Assembly: GCA_958346165.1 (NCBI GenBank)
Contig: CATVQO010000108.1
Coordinates: 1-5,536, forward strand
DNA from: an uncultured Collinsella sp.
GTDB taxonomy: Bacteria; Actinomycetota; Coriobacteriia; Coriobacteriales; Coriobacteriaceae
Length of the DNA: 5,536 nucleotides
Direction: 5' to 3'
The notes beneath the pieces were generated by a model that saw only the letters and a program-made list of their open reading frames with translations, was not told where the DNA came from and searched no databases. Shown piece by piece: positions 1 to 5,536 of the stretch. How positions within the stretch are numbered: position 1 is the first letter of the stretch; every line of letters starts with the position of its first letter. The position numbers were made by a program, and so were the translations under genes.

Positions 1-1075
1 GGGGCTGGCGGGCGACGCCGTCGCCGTCGGTCACGCCCTGGAGCGTCTCGTTGCCATCTGCGAACACACCGCCGTTGGCGACGTAGAGAACATCCTTCTC
101 ATTGTTAGCAAGCTCTGCCCACTGAGCGAAGAACGTAACGTGCTGACCGCCACCCGGGATGGGCTTGGTGAAGTCGACAGGCTCGGTGCCAGCAGCATCG
201 TAAGTCCAACCAGTAAAGGTGTAGCCCTCGCGGGTCGGGGCCAGGGGCTGGCGGGCGACGCCGTCGCTGTCAGTGACACCCTCCATGGTCTCATTGCCAT
301 CGGCAAAAGCGCCACCATTGGCAACATAGAGAACCGTCTTCTCGTTGTTCTGCTTCCACTGAGCATAAACAGTCGCGTGACCGCTGCCCGCAACGATAGC
401 CTTCGTGAAGTCGACGGGGTCATTTCCGTCGCGATCGTACGACCAACCAAGGAAGTCATAGCCCTCGCGGGTCGGCTGAAGCGGCAGGCGTGCGATACCG
501 TCGGTATCGGTTACGCCCCGCATAGTATCGTTACCGTCGAAGAACGTACCGCCGTTGGCAACGTAAAGGATATCGACAGTCTTGTCCTGCTTCGCGGGCG
601 TCCAAGCGGCGAAAAGGGTCACATTCTTGCCGCCACCGACAATCGGCTGGTTGAAGTCAACCGGGTCGGTTCCATCGCTGTGATAATACCAACCGGCAAA
701 CACATAGCCGTCACGCGTGGGGGCAAGCGGCTGGCGAGCAATACCATTGCTGTCAGTCTGGCCCTGCATAACATTGTTGCCGTCGGCGAACTGACCGCCA
801 TTGGCAGCGTAGGTCACATTAAGCGCCTTCGAGGGAGCCTCAGTCCACTTAGCGAACAGGACATAGTTGCTGGCGCCGCCCAGAAGAGGCTGAGAAAAAT
901 CTACAGCCTGAGTGCAAGCGCTGTCATAATACCAGCCGCTAAACACATAGCCATCACGCACGGGAGACTTCGGCATAGGGCATACGCCCTCATCATTGGT
1001 TTCGGCGCCGAACGTAATTTCTCCGCCCTCGAAAGCGCCGCCACCATCATTTGCCGCTACAAACATAACGGTCTT
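1..1075 (-). repeat. Tandem InlB B-type repeats (four full, one partial)
   Basis: The repeat units map to about 845-1075, 602-826, 356-577, 119-337 and 1-94 (partial), with a period of about 79-82 codons between repeats 2 and 5. Repeats 4 and 5 are also close at the DNA level: bases 1-24 recur identically at 244-267, a 243-base period, and similarity continues through the rest of the unit. Repeats 3 and 4 share a 17-base run over the codons for the PTREGY core. The gradient, with divergent repeats near the signal peptide and more alike ones farther in, suggests that the later units arose by recent duplication. Confidence 0.9.
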
Positions 1076-1216
1076 TTTACCAGCAGAGGCTGCAGCAGTA
1101 GCCCCCTCGTTTGTACCCCGGGCAGTCTCCGCCGCGATAGCAGCAACCGGCGTGGAGCTGAGCACCATACTCAAGCTCAGACCGGCTGTGATAGCAGCGT
1201 TAAGCTTCCTATTCAT
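1..1216 (-). CDS. Secreted InlB-type repeat surface protein, N-terminal part (runs off the left edge)
   Basis: The visible 405 residues begin with a signal peptide: basic MNRK, a hydrophobic stretch to about residue 28, and an AIA-A type cleavage region near residues 26-29. An Ala/Thr/Gly-rich linker follows, to about residue 47. Then come four complete repeats and the start of a fifth, at about residues 48-124, 131-205, 214-287, 294-366 and from 375. Each has the pattern Y-V-A-N-G-G-x-F, a PTREGY-x-F-x-GW core, a PVDF motif and a closing FAxW. This is the InlB B-repeat/Flg_new (Listeria-Bacteroides repeat) family, a beta-grasp-like module of surface adhesins. The start is fixed by the signal peptide and by AAAGGA seven bases upstream of the ATG. 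Repeat 1 is the most divergent and holds the only two cysteines (79 and 101). No stop codon is reached, so any LPXTG or other wall anchor lies outside the window. The ligand is unknown; a surface or adhesive role is inferred from the family. Confidence 0.93.
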   Translation of the reverse strand, partial: MNRKLNAAITAGLSLSMVLSSTPVAAIAAETARGTNEGATAAASAGKKTVMFVAANDGGGAFEGGEITFGAETNDEGVCPMPKSPVRDGYVFSGWYYDSACTQAVDFSQPLLGGASNYVLFAKWTEAPSKALNVTYAANGGQFADGNNVMQGQTDSNGIARQPLAPTRDGYVFAGWYYHSDGTDPVDFNQPIVGGGKNVTLFAAWTPAKQDKTVDILYVANGGTFFDGNDTMRGVTDTDGIARLPLQPTREGYDFLGWSYDRDGNDPVDFTKAIVAGSGHATVYAQWKQNNEKTVLYVANGGAFADGNETMEGVTDSDGVARQPLAPTREGYTFTGWTYDAAGTEPVDFTKPIPGGGQHVTFFAQWAELANNEKDVLYVANGGVFADGNETLQGVTDGDGVARQP

Positions 1217-1266
1217 GTGGTCGTCCTTTCCCGACTTGCTTCTTCGCGACCACTTCGCAGAAGAAG
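1217..1266 (-). promoter_or_regulatory. Structured leader with two overlapping hairpins
   Basis: Hairpin A (1239-1266) pairs CTTCTTC at 1260-1266 with GAAGAAG at 1239-1245, then after one bulged base pairs GCG with CGC, closing a seven-base loop AAGTGGT. Hairpin B (1217-1253) pairs GTGGTCG at 1247-1253 with CGACCAC at 1217-1223, with the ribosome binding site in its 23-base loop. The two share bases 1247-1248, so they cannot both form completely. The loop of A can still pair with the spacer before the start codon, as in a pseudoknot. The complementarity is read directly from the sequence; a role in controlling translation is inferred. It does not match a riboswitch class I recognise. Confidence 0.4.
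1224..1229 (-). promoter_or_regulatory. Ribosome binding site of the surface protein, set inside a hairpin loop
   Basis: On the minus strand AAAGGA lies seven bases before the ATG at 1216, which is good spacing. All seven spacer bases, CGACCAC, are complementary to GTGGTCG farther upstream (1247-1253). The Shine-Dalgarno sequence is therefore in the loop of a possible hairpin that closes right at the start codon. Confidence 0.75.
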
Positions 1267-1281
1267 ACATTTGAATTGCAT

Positions 1282-1309
1282 CATCTATTCAAGCCGAAAT
1301 AAAACTCAA
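1282..1309 (-). promoter_or_regulatory. Possible promoter of the surface protein gene
   Basis: On the minus strand TTGAGT (1304-1309) is followed after 16 bases by TAGATG (1282-1287). The first hexamer matches four of six and the second three of six positions of the sigma-70 consensus. Transcription would start near 1275 and include the whole hairpin leader. A rival pair lies upstream: TTGCAA (1351-1356) and GATATA (1328-1333) with a 17-base spacer, giving a leader of about 105 bases. Both are weak matches, and at least one promoter is expected in this AT-rich gap. Confidence 0.3.
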
Positions 1310-1311
1310 AA

Positions 1312-1323
1312 GGTTGCGCAACC
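1312..1323. promoter_or_regulatory. 12-base perfect palindrome, possible operator
   Basis: GGTTGCGCAACC is an exact palindrome ending two bases upstream of the TTGAGT element of the candidate promoter. It also lies just downstream of the alternative GATATA element. Either placement suits binding by a dimeric regulator. As an RNA hairpin it would have only four base pairs, so it is unlikely to be a terminator by itself. Confidence 0.35.
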
Positions 1324-1344
1324 AAGCTATATCTAAGGTTTGAG

Positions 1345-1369
1345 ACTTTTTTGCAAAAAAGTTTGCAAA
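1345..1369. promoter_or_regulatory. 18-base palindrome and tandem TTTGCAAA motifs downstream of nth
   Basis: Bases 1345-1362 form a perfect 18-base palindrome made of T6-GC-A6 flanked by AC and GT. Its central TTTGCAAA (1350-1357) recurs at 1362-1369, with centres 12 bases apart, about one helical turn. The block begins four bases after the nth stop codon. An all A-U stem lacks the GC pairs of an intrinsic terminator, so tandem protein-binding sites or simple AT-rich sequence are the alternatives. Confidence 0.3.
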
Positions 1370-1372
1370 AAG

Positions 1373-2038
1373 CTATTGCACCACCCGTACGCTGGGACAA
1401 AGGTCTGCCAGTGGGCACTCGTCGCACTTGGGTTTGCGGGCGTCGCAGATCTCGCGACCGAAGGTGATCCACTGGTGATTGACCGACTCCCAATACTCAT
1501 GCGGCAAGATCTTGAGCAGATCTTGCTCGGTCTTGAGCGGCTCTTTGGCGTGCGTCTTGGGACTCAGCATCAGGCGGTGCGCGATGCGGTTGACGTGCGT
1601 ATCCACCGCGATGCCTTCCACGATGCCGTACCCCACGTTGAGCACGATGTTCGCCGTCTTGCGCCCCACGCCCGGCAGCTTTACAAGCTCCTTCATGTCG
1701 GCCGGTACCTCGCCGCCGTAGTCGGCAACGATCATCTGCGCGGCCTCCACGGCATGCTTGGCCTTACTCTTATAAAAGCCGAGTGACTTAATGGTGTCCG
1801 CCACATCGGCCACACTCGCCCCCGCCATGGCCTCGGGTGTGGGCCACTGGGCAAACAGCTTCGGCGTCACCTTGTTGACCTGCGCGTCGGTCGTCTGCGC
1901 CGAGAGCAGCACCGCGATGAGCAGCCTAAAGGGGTTCTCGTGATCCAAGAAGCACTCGACCGGGCCATAGCGACGGTTGAGACGCTCGCACACCTCGATG
2001 GCGCGCTCGCGTTTGGCGGCATTGGTCTCGCGTGGCAT
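1373..2038 (-). CDS. nth: Endonuclease III (base excision repair DNA glycosylase/AP lyase)
   Basis: This 221-residue protein is close to the usual length (E. coli Nth has 211). Endonuclease III removes oxidised pyrimidines from DNA and cleaves the resulting abasic site. The helix-hairpin-helix is LPGVG-R-K at 121-127, with Lys127 the expected catalytic lysine. Asp146 in AVDTHV is the catalytic aspartate. The iron-sulfur cluster ligands are Cys198, Cys205, Cys208 and Cys214 in the canonical C-X6-C-X2-C-X5-C spacing. LLSAQTTDAQVN at 44-55 is the typical N-terminal family motif. I chose the ATG at 2038 because GAGGAG lies five bases upstream; an in-frame ATG at 2065 would add nine residues but has a poor ribosome binding site. 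The exporter gene ends 63 bases upstream with no evident terminator between, so co-transcription is likely. All key residues are present and the enzyme should be active. Confidence 0.97.
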   Translation of the reverse strand: MPRETNAAKRERAIEVCERLNRRYGPVECFLDHENPFRLLIAVLLSAQTTDAQVNKVTPKLFAQWPTPEAMAGASVADVADTIKSLGFYKSKAKHAVEAAQMIVADYGGEVPADMKELVKLPGVGRKTANIVLNVGYGIVEGIAVDTHVNRIAHRLMLSPKTHAKEPLKTEQDLLKILPHEYWESVNHQWITFGREICDARKPKCDECPLADLCPSVRVVQ

Positions 2039-2043
2039 AACGA

Positions 2044-2049
2044 CTCCTC
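2044..2049 (-). promoter_or_regulatory. Ribosome binding site that decides the nth start
   Basis: GAGGAG on the minus strand lies five bases before the ATG at 2038. The site lies within the nine-codon extension that the upstream ATG at 2065 would create, and that ATG has no comparable site. Confidence 0.75.
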
Positions 2050-2101
2050 GGCTCGGCAGAAACATAACTTCACGGAAACGATTGTCCCACGTACGGGGGC
2101 C

Positions 2102-3904
2102 TTAAGCCTCCAAAAATGCACCGGTCTGGCGGCTCCATAGGCTTGCGTATTCGCCGCCCGCCTCGACGAGCTGCGCATGCGTGCCGTCCTCGACAATCTC
2201 GCCGTCTGCAAGCACCACGATGCGGTCGAGCGCCGCCACGGTGGACAGGCGATGCGCCACCACAATGGAGGTGCGTCCGCGCATCAGGTTCTCGAGAGCC
2301 TCCTGCACCAGCGCCTCGGACTCACTGTCCAGGGCAGACGTCGCCTCGTCGAGCACCAGAATCGGCGCGTCAGTGAGAATGGCACGGGCGATGGCCACGC
2401 GCTGGCGTTGGCCGCCCGAAAGCTTAACGCCGCGCTCGCCCACCATGGTGTCAAAGCCACGGGACAAGCGGTCGATAAACTCAGTCGCGTTGGCCAGGCG
2501 CGCAGCCTCGCGAATCTGTTCGTCGGTGGCGTCAGGGCGGCCGTAGGCGATATTCTCGCGAATGGAGCGGTGGAACAGTAGCGCCTCCTGCGGCACGTAG
2601 GCAACCTGGCGGCGCAGGCTCTGCTGCGTGCAGCGCGTGACATCCTGGCCGTCCACGAGCACGCGGCCGCCCTGCACGTCGTCCAGGCGCAGCAACAGCT
2701 TGGTGAGCGTCGTCTTGCCCGAGCCCGATTTGCCCACCAGACCCACGCGCTGGCCCGCCGCCACATGGAGCGTCAGGTCGTTGAACACGCTCTCGCCCGC
2801 CGCGGCGTCACGGTATGCAAAGCTCAAGTGCTCAAAATTAATCGCACCTTCGGTCACTTTAAGCTCGGGGGCGTTCTCGTCGTCCGCCACCAGACGCGGC
2901 TCGTCCAGGACGCGCGTCATCTCGGCCGCATCGCCGAGCGCGCGGTTGATGCGCTGCATCATGGAGCTCACGTAGTTCAGACGCATAGTGAGGTTGTACG
3001 TATAGGTAAAGATCATGACGAGCGCGCCGGCAGAGATGCCAAACCACGCGTTGCCGCCCGCGACGAACACGCTCACCACGGCCATGGTGATGACGATAAG
3101 GCCCGAGGTCGTAAAGTTGCGCTGCATCATGGCGTGCATCGAGACCGTCTCGGCGTCGCGCGCGGCGCGGTCGGCAGCATCGAACAGGTCGCGCTCAAAG
3201 TCCTCGCGCCCACAGGTCTTGACGGCCAGGATATTCGTGACCGCGTCGGACAGCACGCCCGACAATTTGTTCTGCGCGGCGGACGTCGCGGCCGAAAGCG
3301 GCATGATGCGCTTGTACATAAGCCAGACAAACGCGATGTAGACGACCATAATGCCCACCAGGATCACGGTAAACGTCGGCACCACCGGAGCGAGCGCCGC
3401 CACCGTGCAGACAACCGAGGTGATGGTGGGAATGAGCGAATACACCGTCACGTCTACCAGCCCCGTATAGCCGCTCATAAAACGACTCGTCTGGCTCACG
3501 AGCGATCCGCCAAAGCGGCTGGTGTGAAATGTCATGGATTGATTGGAGAGCGTGTCGAAGCACAGGCGCGCCAGGTGATAGTTGCCCGCAATCTCGAGCT
3601 TGTAGACGGTGTAGTCCTGCAGCTTGGAGAGTATTTGGCCTACCAGGTTAACGAGCACCAGCGCCAGAATGTAAGGGCCAAAGGCCTCAAACACCTGGCC
3701 ACCCGCCACGGGGCCGGCCTGAACGCGGTCGACGATAAGGGCCATCACATAGGTGTTGGCAAACGTGAGCAAAAAGATGTAGCCCGCCGACGAGAACACC
3801 GAGAGAAAGACGATCAGCGGCTGCGTGCGCGTGACATCCCAAAAACGCTTTAGAGTGCGACGCACGGTGGAGCGTTTGAGCGGACTGGTGCTTCTCTGAG
3901 ACAT
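2102..3904 (-). CDS. ABC exporter half-transporter (fused membrane and ATPase domains)
   Basis: This 600-residue protein has the usual size and order of a type I (ABCB/MsbA/LmrA-like) exporter. The membrane domain spans about residues 28-310, with hydrophobic segments near 29-58, 72-92, 149-172, 174-197, 264-284 and 286-308. The nucleotide-binding domain follows from about 354: Walker A GKSGSGKT (391-398), Q-loop Gln439, signature LSGGQ (495-499), Walker B ILVLDE (515-520) with catalytic Glu520, D-loop SALD, and switch His551. Every ATPase residue is canonical, so a homodimer would have two working sites. A partner gene is not seen beside it, as would be usual for a heterodimer. I chose the ATG at 3904 because AAAGGA lies five bases upstream; an in-frame ATG at 3940 adds 12 arginine-rich residues and is less likely. 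The substrate cannot be read from sequence; annotations of multidrug, lipid or peptide export would be guesses. It is probably in an operon with nth. Confidence 0.95.
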   Translation of the reverse strand: MSQRSTSPLKRSTVRRTLKRFWDVTRTQPLIVFLSVFSSAGYIFLLTFANTYVMALIVDRVQAGPVAGGQVFEAFGPYILALVLVNLVGQILSKLQDYTVYKLEIAGNYHLARLCFDTLSNQSMTFHTSRFGGSLVSQTSRFMSGYTGLVDVTVYSLIPTITSVVCTVAALAPVVPTFTVILVGIMVVYIAFVWLMYKRIMPLSAATSAAQNKLSGVLSDAVTNILAVKTCGREDFERDLFDAADRAARDAETVSMHAMMQRNFTTSGLIVITMAVVSVFVAGGNAWFGISAGALVMIFTYTYNLTMRLNYVSSMMQRINRALGDAAEMTRVLDEPRLVADDENAPELKVTEGAINFEHLSFAYRDAAAGESVFNDLTLHVAAGQRVGLVGKSGSGKTTLTKLLLRLDDVQGGRVLVDGQDVTRCTQQSLRRQVAYVPQEALLFHRSIRENIAYGRPDATDEQIREAARLANATEFIDRLSRGFDTMVGERGVKLSGGQRQRVAIARAILTDAPILVLDEATSALDSESEALVQEALENLMRGRTSIVVAHRLSTVAALDRIVVLADGEIVEDGTHAQLVEAGGEYASLWSRQTGAFLEA

Positions 3905-3909
3905 GGGCT

Positions 3910-3915
3910 TCCTTT
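3910..3915 (-). promoter_or_regulatory. Ribosome binding site of the ABC exporter
   Basis: AAAGGA on the minus strand sits five bases before the ATG at 3904. It supports this start over the in-frame ATG at 3940. The 65 bases between here and the upstream hairpin should hold the exporter promoter, but I see no convincing -35/-10 pair. Confidence 0.7.
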
Positions 3916-3980
3916 CGCGTCTGATAGGGCGAAACGCCATTGTTGCACACTAAAGCGCACTTCAGGCAAGCGCGATGTGA

Positions 3981-4024
3981 AAGGCAGCGGGGTGCCCGCG
4001 TTTGCGCCGGTGCCCCGCTGCCTT
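3981..4024 (-). terminator. Probable intrinsic terminator after rmuC
   Basis: The arms AAGGCAGCGGGG (4013-4024 on the minus strand) and CCCCGCTGCCTT (3981-3992) pair perfectly over 12 bases. Inside, a further GCG/CGC stem with a CAAA loop can form. The hairpin starts seven bases after the rmuC stop codon. Only three T residues follow the stem, so the U-tract is weak and termination may be partial. It separates rmuC from the exporter gene. Confidence 0.65.
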
Positions 4025-4031
4025 GTTGCAA

Positions 4032-5387
4032 TTAGTCCTCGTCTTCTTGGTCTGTGGAAAGGCCCGCGGGCGTGAGTCCCAAGATCTCATCGGCTTGGTC
4101 GGCGTCTTCCAGCGCGTCGATATCCTTGAGTTTGCGCTCCATGACGTTGGTGCGCGTGGTGATAATGCCCTCGACCGTTTTACCCGCGGTCTCGATCTGC
4201 TGCTGGGCGCGGCGCAGCGCCTTTTGATAGCGCGGCAGCTCGGCCTTGACGGCGGAGAGCACTCGCAGTACATCGTCGGTGCGTTTTTGCAGCCTAAACG
4301 TCTGGTAGCTCATCTGCAGGCTGTTGAGAATGGCCGCCATGGTGCTGGGGCCGGCAACGTTGACGTGATAGTCGCGGCCCAGGGTCTCGATAAGCCCGGG
4401 ACGGCTGACGACCTCGGCGTACAGGCCCTCAAACGGCACGAACAGAATGCCAAAGTTGGTCGTCGCGGGCACGCTCAGGTACTTCTCGCAAATGTCCTTG
4501 GCCTCGCGTTTGACCATCATATCGAGCGTCTTGCGCGCGGTGGCAACGGCCTCCGCGTCGCCCGACTCCTGGGCGTCGAGCAGATGCTCGTACGCATCGC
4601 CCGGGAATTTGGAGTCGATCGGCAGCAGCACGGGATCGCCCTCGTCTACCGGCAGCTTGACGGCAAACTCAACACGCTCCGAGGCGCCAGGCTTGGTGGC
4701 AACGTTTTCCAGATACTGGTCGGGCGTAAGGATGTCCGCCAGGATCGCGCCCAGCTGTACCTCGCCCAAAATGCCGCGCGCCTTGACATTGCCCAGTACG
4801 CGCTTAAGGTCGCCCACACCGGTGGCGATGGATTGCATATCGCCCAGGCCCTTGTACACGGCCTCGAGCTGGTCGCTCACTTGCTTAAACGATGCAGACA
4901 GACGGTCGTTGAGCGTACGGGAGAGTTTCTCGTCCACCGTCGCGCGCATCTGATCGAGCTGCACGTTGTTGTCCTTGCGGATGGCGCCCAGCTGGGCATC
5001 GACCGTCTCGCGTACCTTGTCCAGGCGGCGCTCGATGCCCTCGCGGTTGGCGCCAAGCTGTTGGGCCGTCTCGCGGCGCAGGTCATCCATACGGTCGCCA
5101 GCCTGCGAGAACTCACGCGCGATGGTCAGGTAGCGCTGCTGCTCCACAGCGGCGTCGGTCGTCTGCTGCTGCGCGATGGCGTTTGCCGTGCGACGGGTTT
5201 CTGCCAGCGCGACGTTCAGGGTGTCGAGCGCGTTGTTGGCCTGCTCGAGCGCCGCGAGCGTCTCCGCGTCGCTGCCGCCACGCTCTCGCAACTCGGCACG
5301 AAGGCCTTTAAGCTGCAGGGCGCAAACCACAGCAACTCCCACCGCCACCAAGGCAATCACAACAAGCGCAATATCAATAGCAGACAT
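4032..5387 (-). CDS. rmuC: DNA recombination protein RmuC homologue
   Basis: This is a 451-residue protein of the RmuC family. In E. coli, RmuC is associated with limiting inversions at short inverted repeats, and its conserved core is predicted to have a PD-(D/E)XK nuclease-like fold; its exact reaction is not settled. Residues 4-24 form one hydrophobic anchor, and residues about 28-190 are charged, Gln/Ala/Leu-rich coiled coil. The RmuC domain covers about 190-420. Its conserved blocks are RGILGEVQLGAIL (204-216), LLPIDSKFPGDAY (254-266, including the Asp-Ser-Lys of the putative nuclease site), FGILFVPFEGLYAEV (312-326) and GPSTMAAILNSLQM (346-359). The tail ends in an acidic QEDED. The ATG at 5387 begins directly before the membrane anchor; GGCGGAG is the likely ribosome binding site, though GGAG is only three bases from the ATG. 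The upstream gene ends 52 bases away, so the two may share a transcript. Confidence 0.95.
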   Translation of the reverse strand: MSAIDIALVVIALVAVGVAVVCALQLKGLRAELRERGGSDAETLAALEQANNALDTLNVALAETRRTANAIAQQQTTDAAVEQQRYLTIAREFSQAGDRMDDLRRETAQQLGANREGIERRLDKVRETVDAQLGAIRKDNNVQLDQMRATVDEKLSRTLNDRLSASFKQVSDQLEAVYKGLGDMQSIATGVGDLKRVLGNVKARGILGEVQLGAILADILTPDQYLENVATKPGASERVEFAVKLPVDEGDPVLLPIDSKFPGDAYEHLLDAQESGDAEAVATARKTLDMMVKREAKDICEKYLSVPATTNFGILFVPFEGLYAEVVSRPGLIETLGRDYHVNVAGPSTMAAILNSLQMSYQTFRLQKRTDDVLRVLSAVKAELPRYQKALRRAQQQIETAGKTVEGIITTRTNVMERKLKDIDALEDADQADEILGLTPAGLSTDQEDED

Positions 5388-5439
5388 AGACTCCGCCCAA
5401 CAAACTCAATCGATCACCAATCAAAAACCGCGATCAATC

Positions 5440-5536
5440 TTACCCCGTCACACGCACCGGGCGGCCGGCCCCTTCTTGGGTGCCCCTCTCCTCCGCATAT
5501 TCCATAATGCGGCGCGCCGTCTCCCTGCTCACCTTT
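5440..5536 (-). CDS. C-terminal end of an unidentified protein (cut by the right edge)
   Basis: Reading the minus strand from base 5535 gives 31 codons and a TAA at 5440-5442. The peptide is KVSRETARRIMEYAEERG followed by a Gly/Arg/Pro-rich end, GAGRPVRVTG. Its charged helical start and high-GC third positions look like real coding sequence. It is on the same strand as rmuC and ends 52 bases before the rmuC start, typical of adjacent genes in an operon. Too little remains to name a family. The other minus-strand frames here read as less protein-like sequence. Confidence 0.6.
   Translation of the reverse strand, partial: KVSRETARRIMEYAEERGTQEGAGRPVRVTG

Noticed and set aside
140..1336. A long plus-strand open frame of 398 codons opposite the repeat protein.
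   Set aside because: It is antisense to the repeat array; its own repetition comes from the coding repeats. It has no ribosome binding site of note and no recognisable domain, whereas the minus frame has a signal peptide and InlB-type repeats.
1345..1372. Intrinsic terminator after nth formed by the T-run/A-run palindrome.
   Set aside because: The stem would be almost entirely A-U pairs with no GC-rich base and no separate U-tract, so it is listed only as a palindrome.
2039..2101. Hairpin at CCCACGTACGGGGG between the exporter and nth as a terminator.
   Set aside because: The stem is only three to four pairs with a mismatch around CGTACG and no T-run follows, so it does not argue against co-transcription.
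2765..3853. A 362-codon plus-strand open frame opposite the ABC exporter, very rich in His and Arg.
   Set aside because: The extreme His/Arg composition is what reverse-reading hydrophobic GC-rich codons produces; the exporter frame is unambiguous.
4002..5507. A 501-codon plus-strand open frame opposite rmuC.
   Set aside because: Long antisense frames are common opposite GC-rich genes. The minus frame matches the RmuC family along its whole length, while this one resembles no family and runs through the terminator hairpin.
1..5536. A dedicated defence, mobile or otherwise undescribed multi-gene system.
   Set aside because: The three complete genes belong to well-known housekeeping or transport families, and no recombinase, CRISPR repeat, toxin-antitoxin pair or terminal repeat was found. 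Common strand and spacing alone do not make a system.

Overview
This window carries four protein-coding genes and the last codons of a fifth, all on the minus strand, so transcription runs from high to low coordinates. The coding DNA is GC-rich. Starts are ATG with good purine-rich ribosome binding sites, and the leftmost gene is an exported protein built of InlB-type repeats. This fits a high-GC Gram-positive of the gut, most likely a coriobacterium such as Collinsella. That assignment is inferred from gene content and style; there is no marker gene here to prove it.

Layout in the direction of transcription: (1) 5440-5536, the C-terminal 31 residues of an unidentified protein cut by the window edge. 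(2) 4032-5387, rmuC, a membrane-anchored coiled-coil protein with a nuclease-like RmuC domain. (3) A strong hairpin at 3981-4024 just after the rmuC stop, probably a terminator. (4) 2102-3904, a 600-residue ABC exporter half-transporter with all ATPase motifs intact. (5) After a 63-base gap with no visible terminator, 1373-2038, nth, encoding endonuclease III with its iron-sulfur cysteines; the exporter and nth are probably co-transcribed. (6) An AT-rich 156-base gap (1217-1372) with several palindromes, possible promoters and a structured leader. (7) 1-1216, the N-terminal 405 residues of a secreted repeat protein that continues beyond the left edge.

Functionally, rmuC and nth concern DNA maintenance, the ABC protein exports an unknown substrate, and the repeat protein is probably a surface adhesin or cell-wall protein. 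I see no evidence that these form one system. No RNA genes, insertion sequences, CRISPR arrays or phage genes are visible. The part most worth checking is the leader of the surface protein. Two hairpins there share bases, and one has the Shine-Dalgarno sequence in its loop, with its 3' arm exactly filling the spacer before the start codon. The gap also holds tandem palindromes that could be operator sites.
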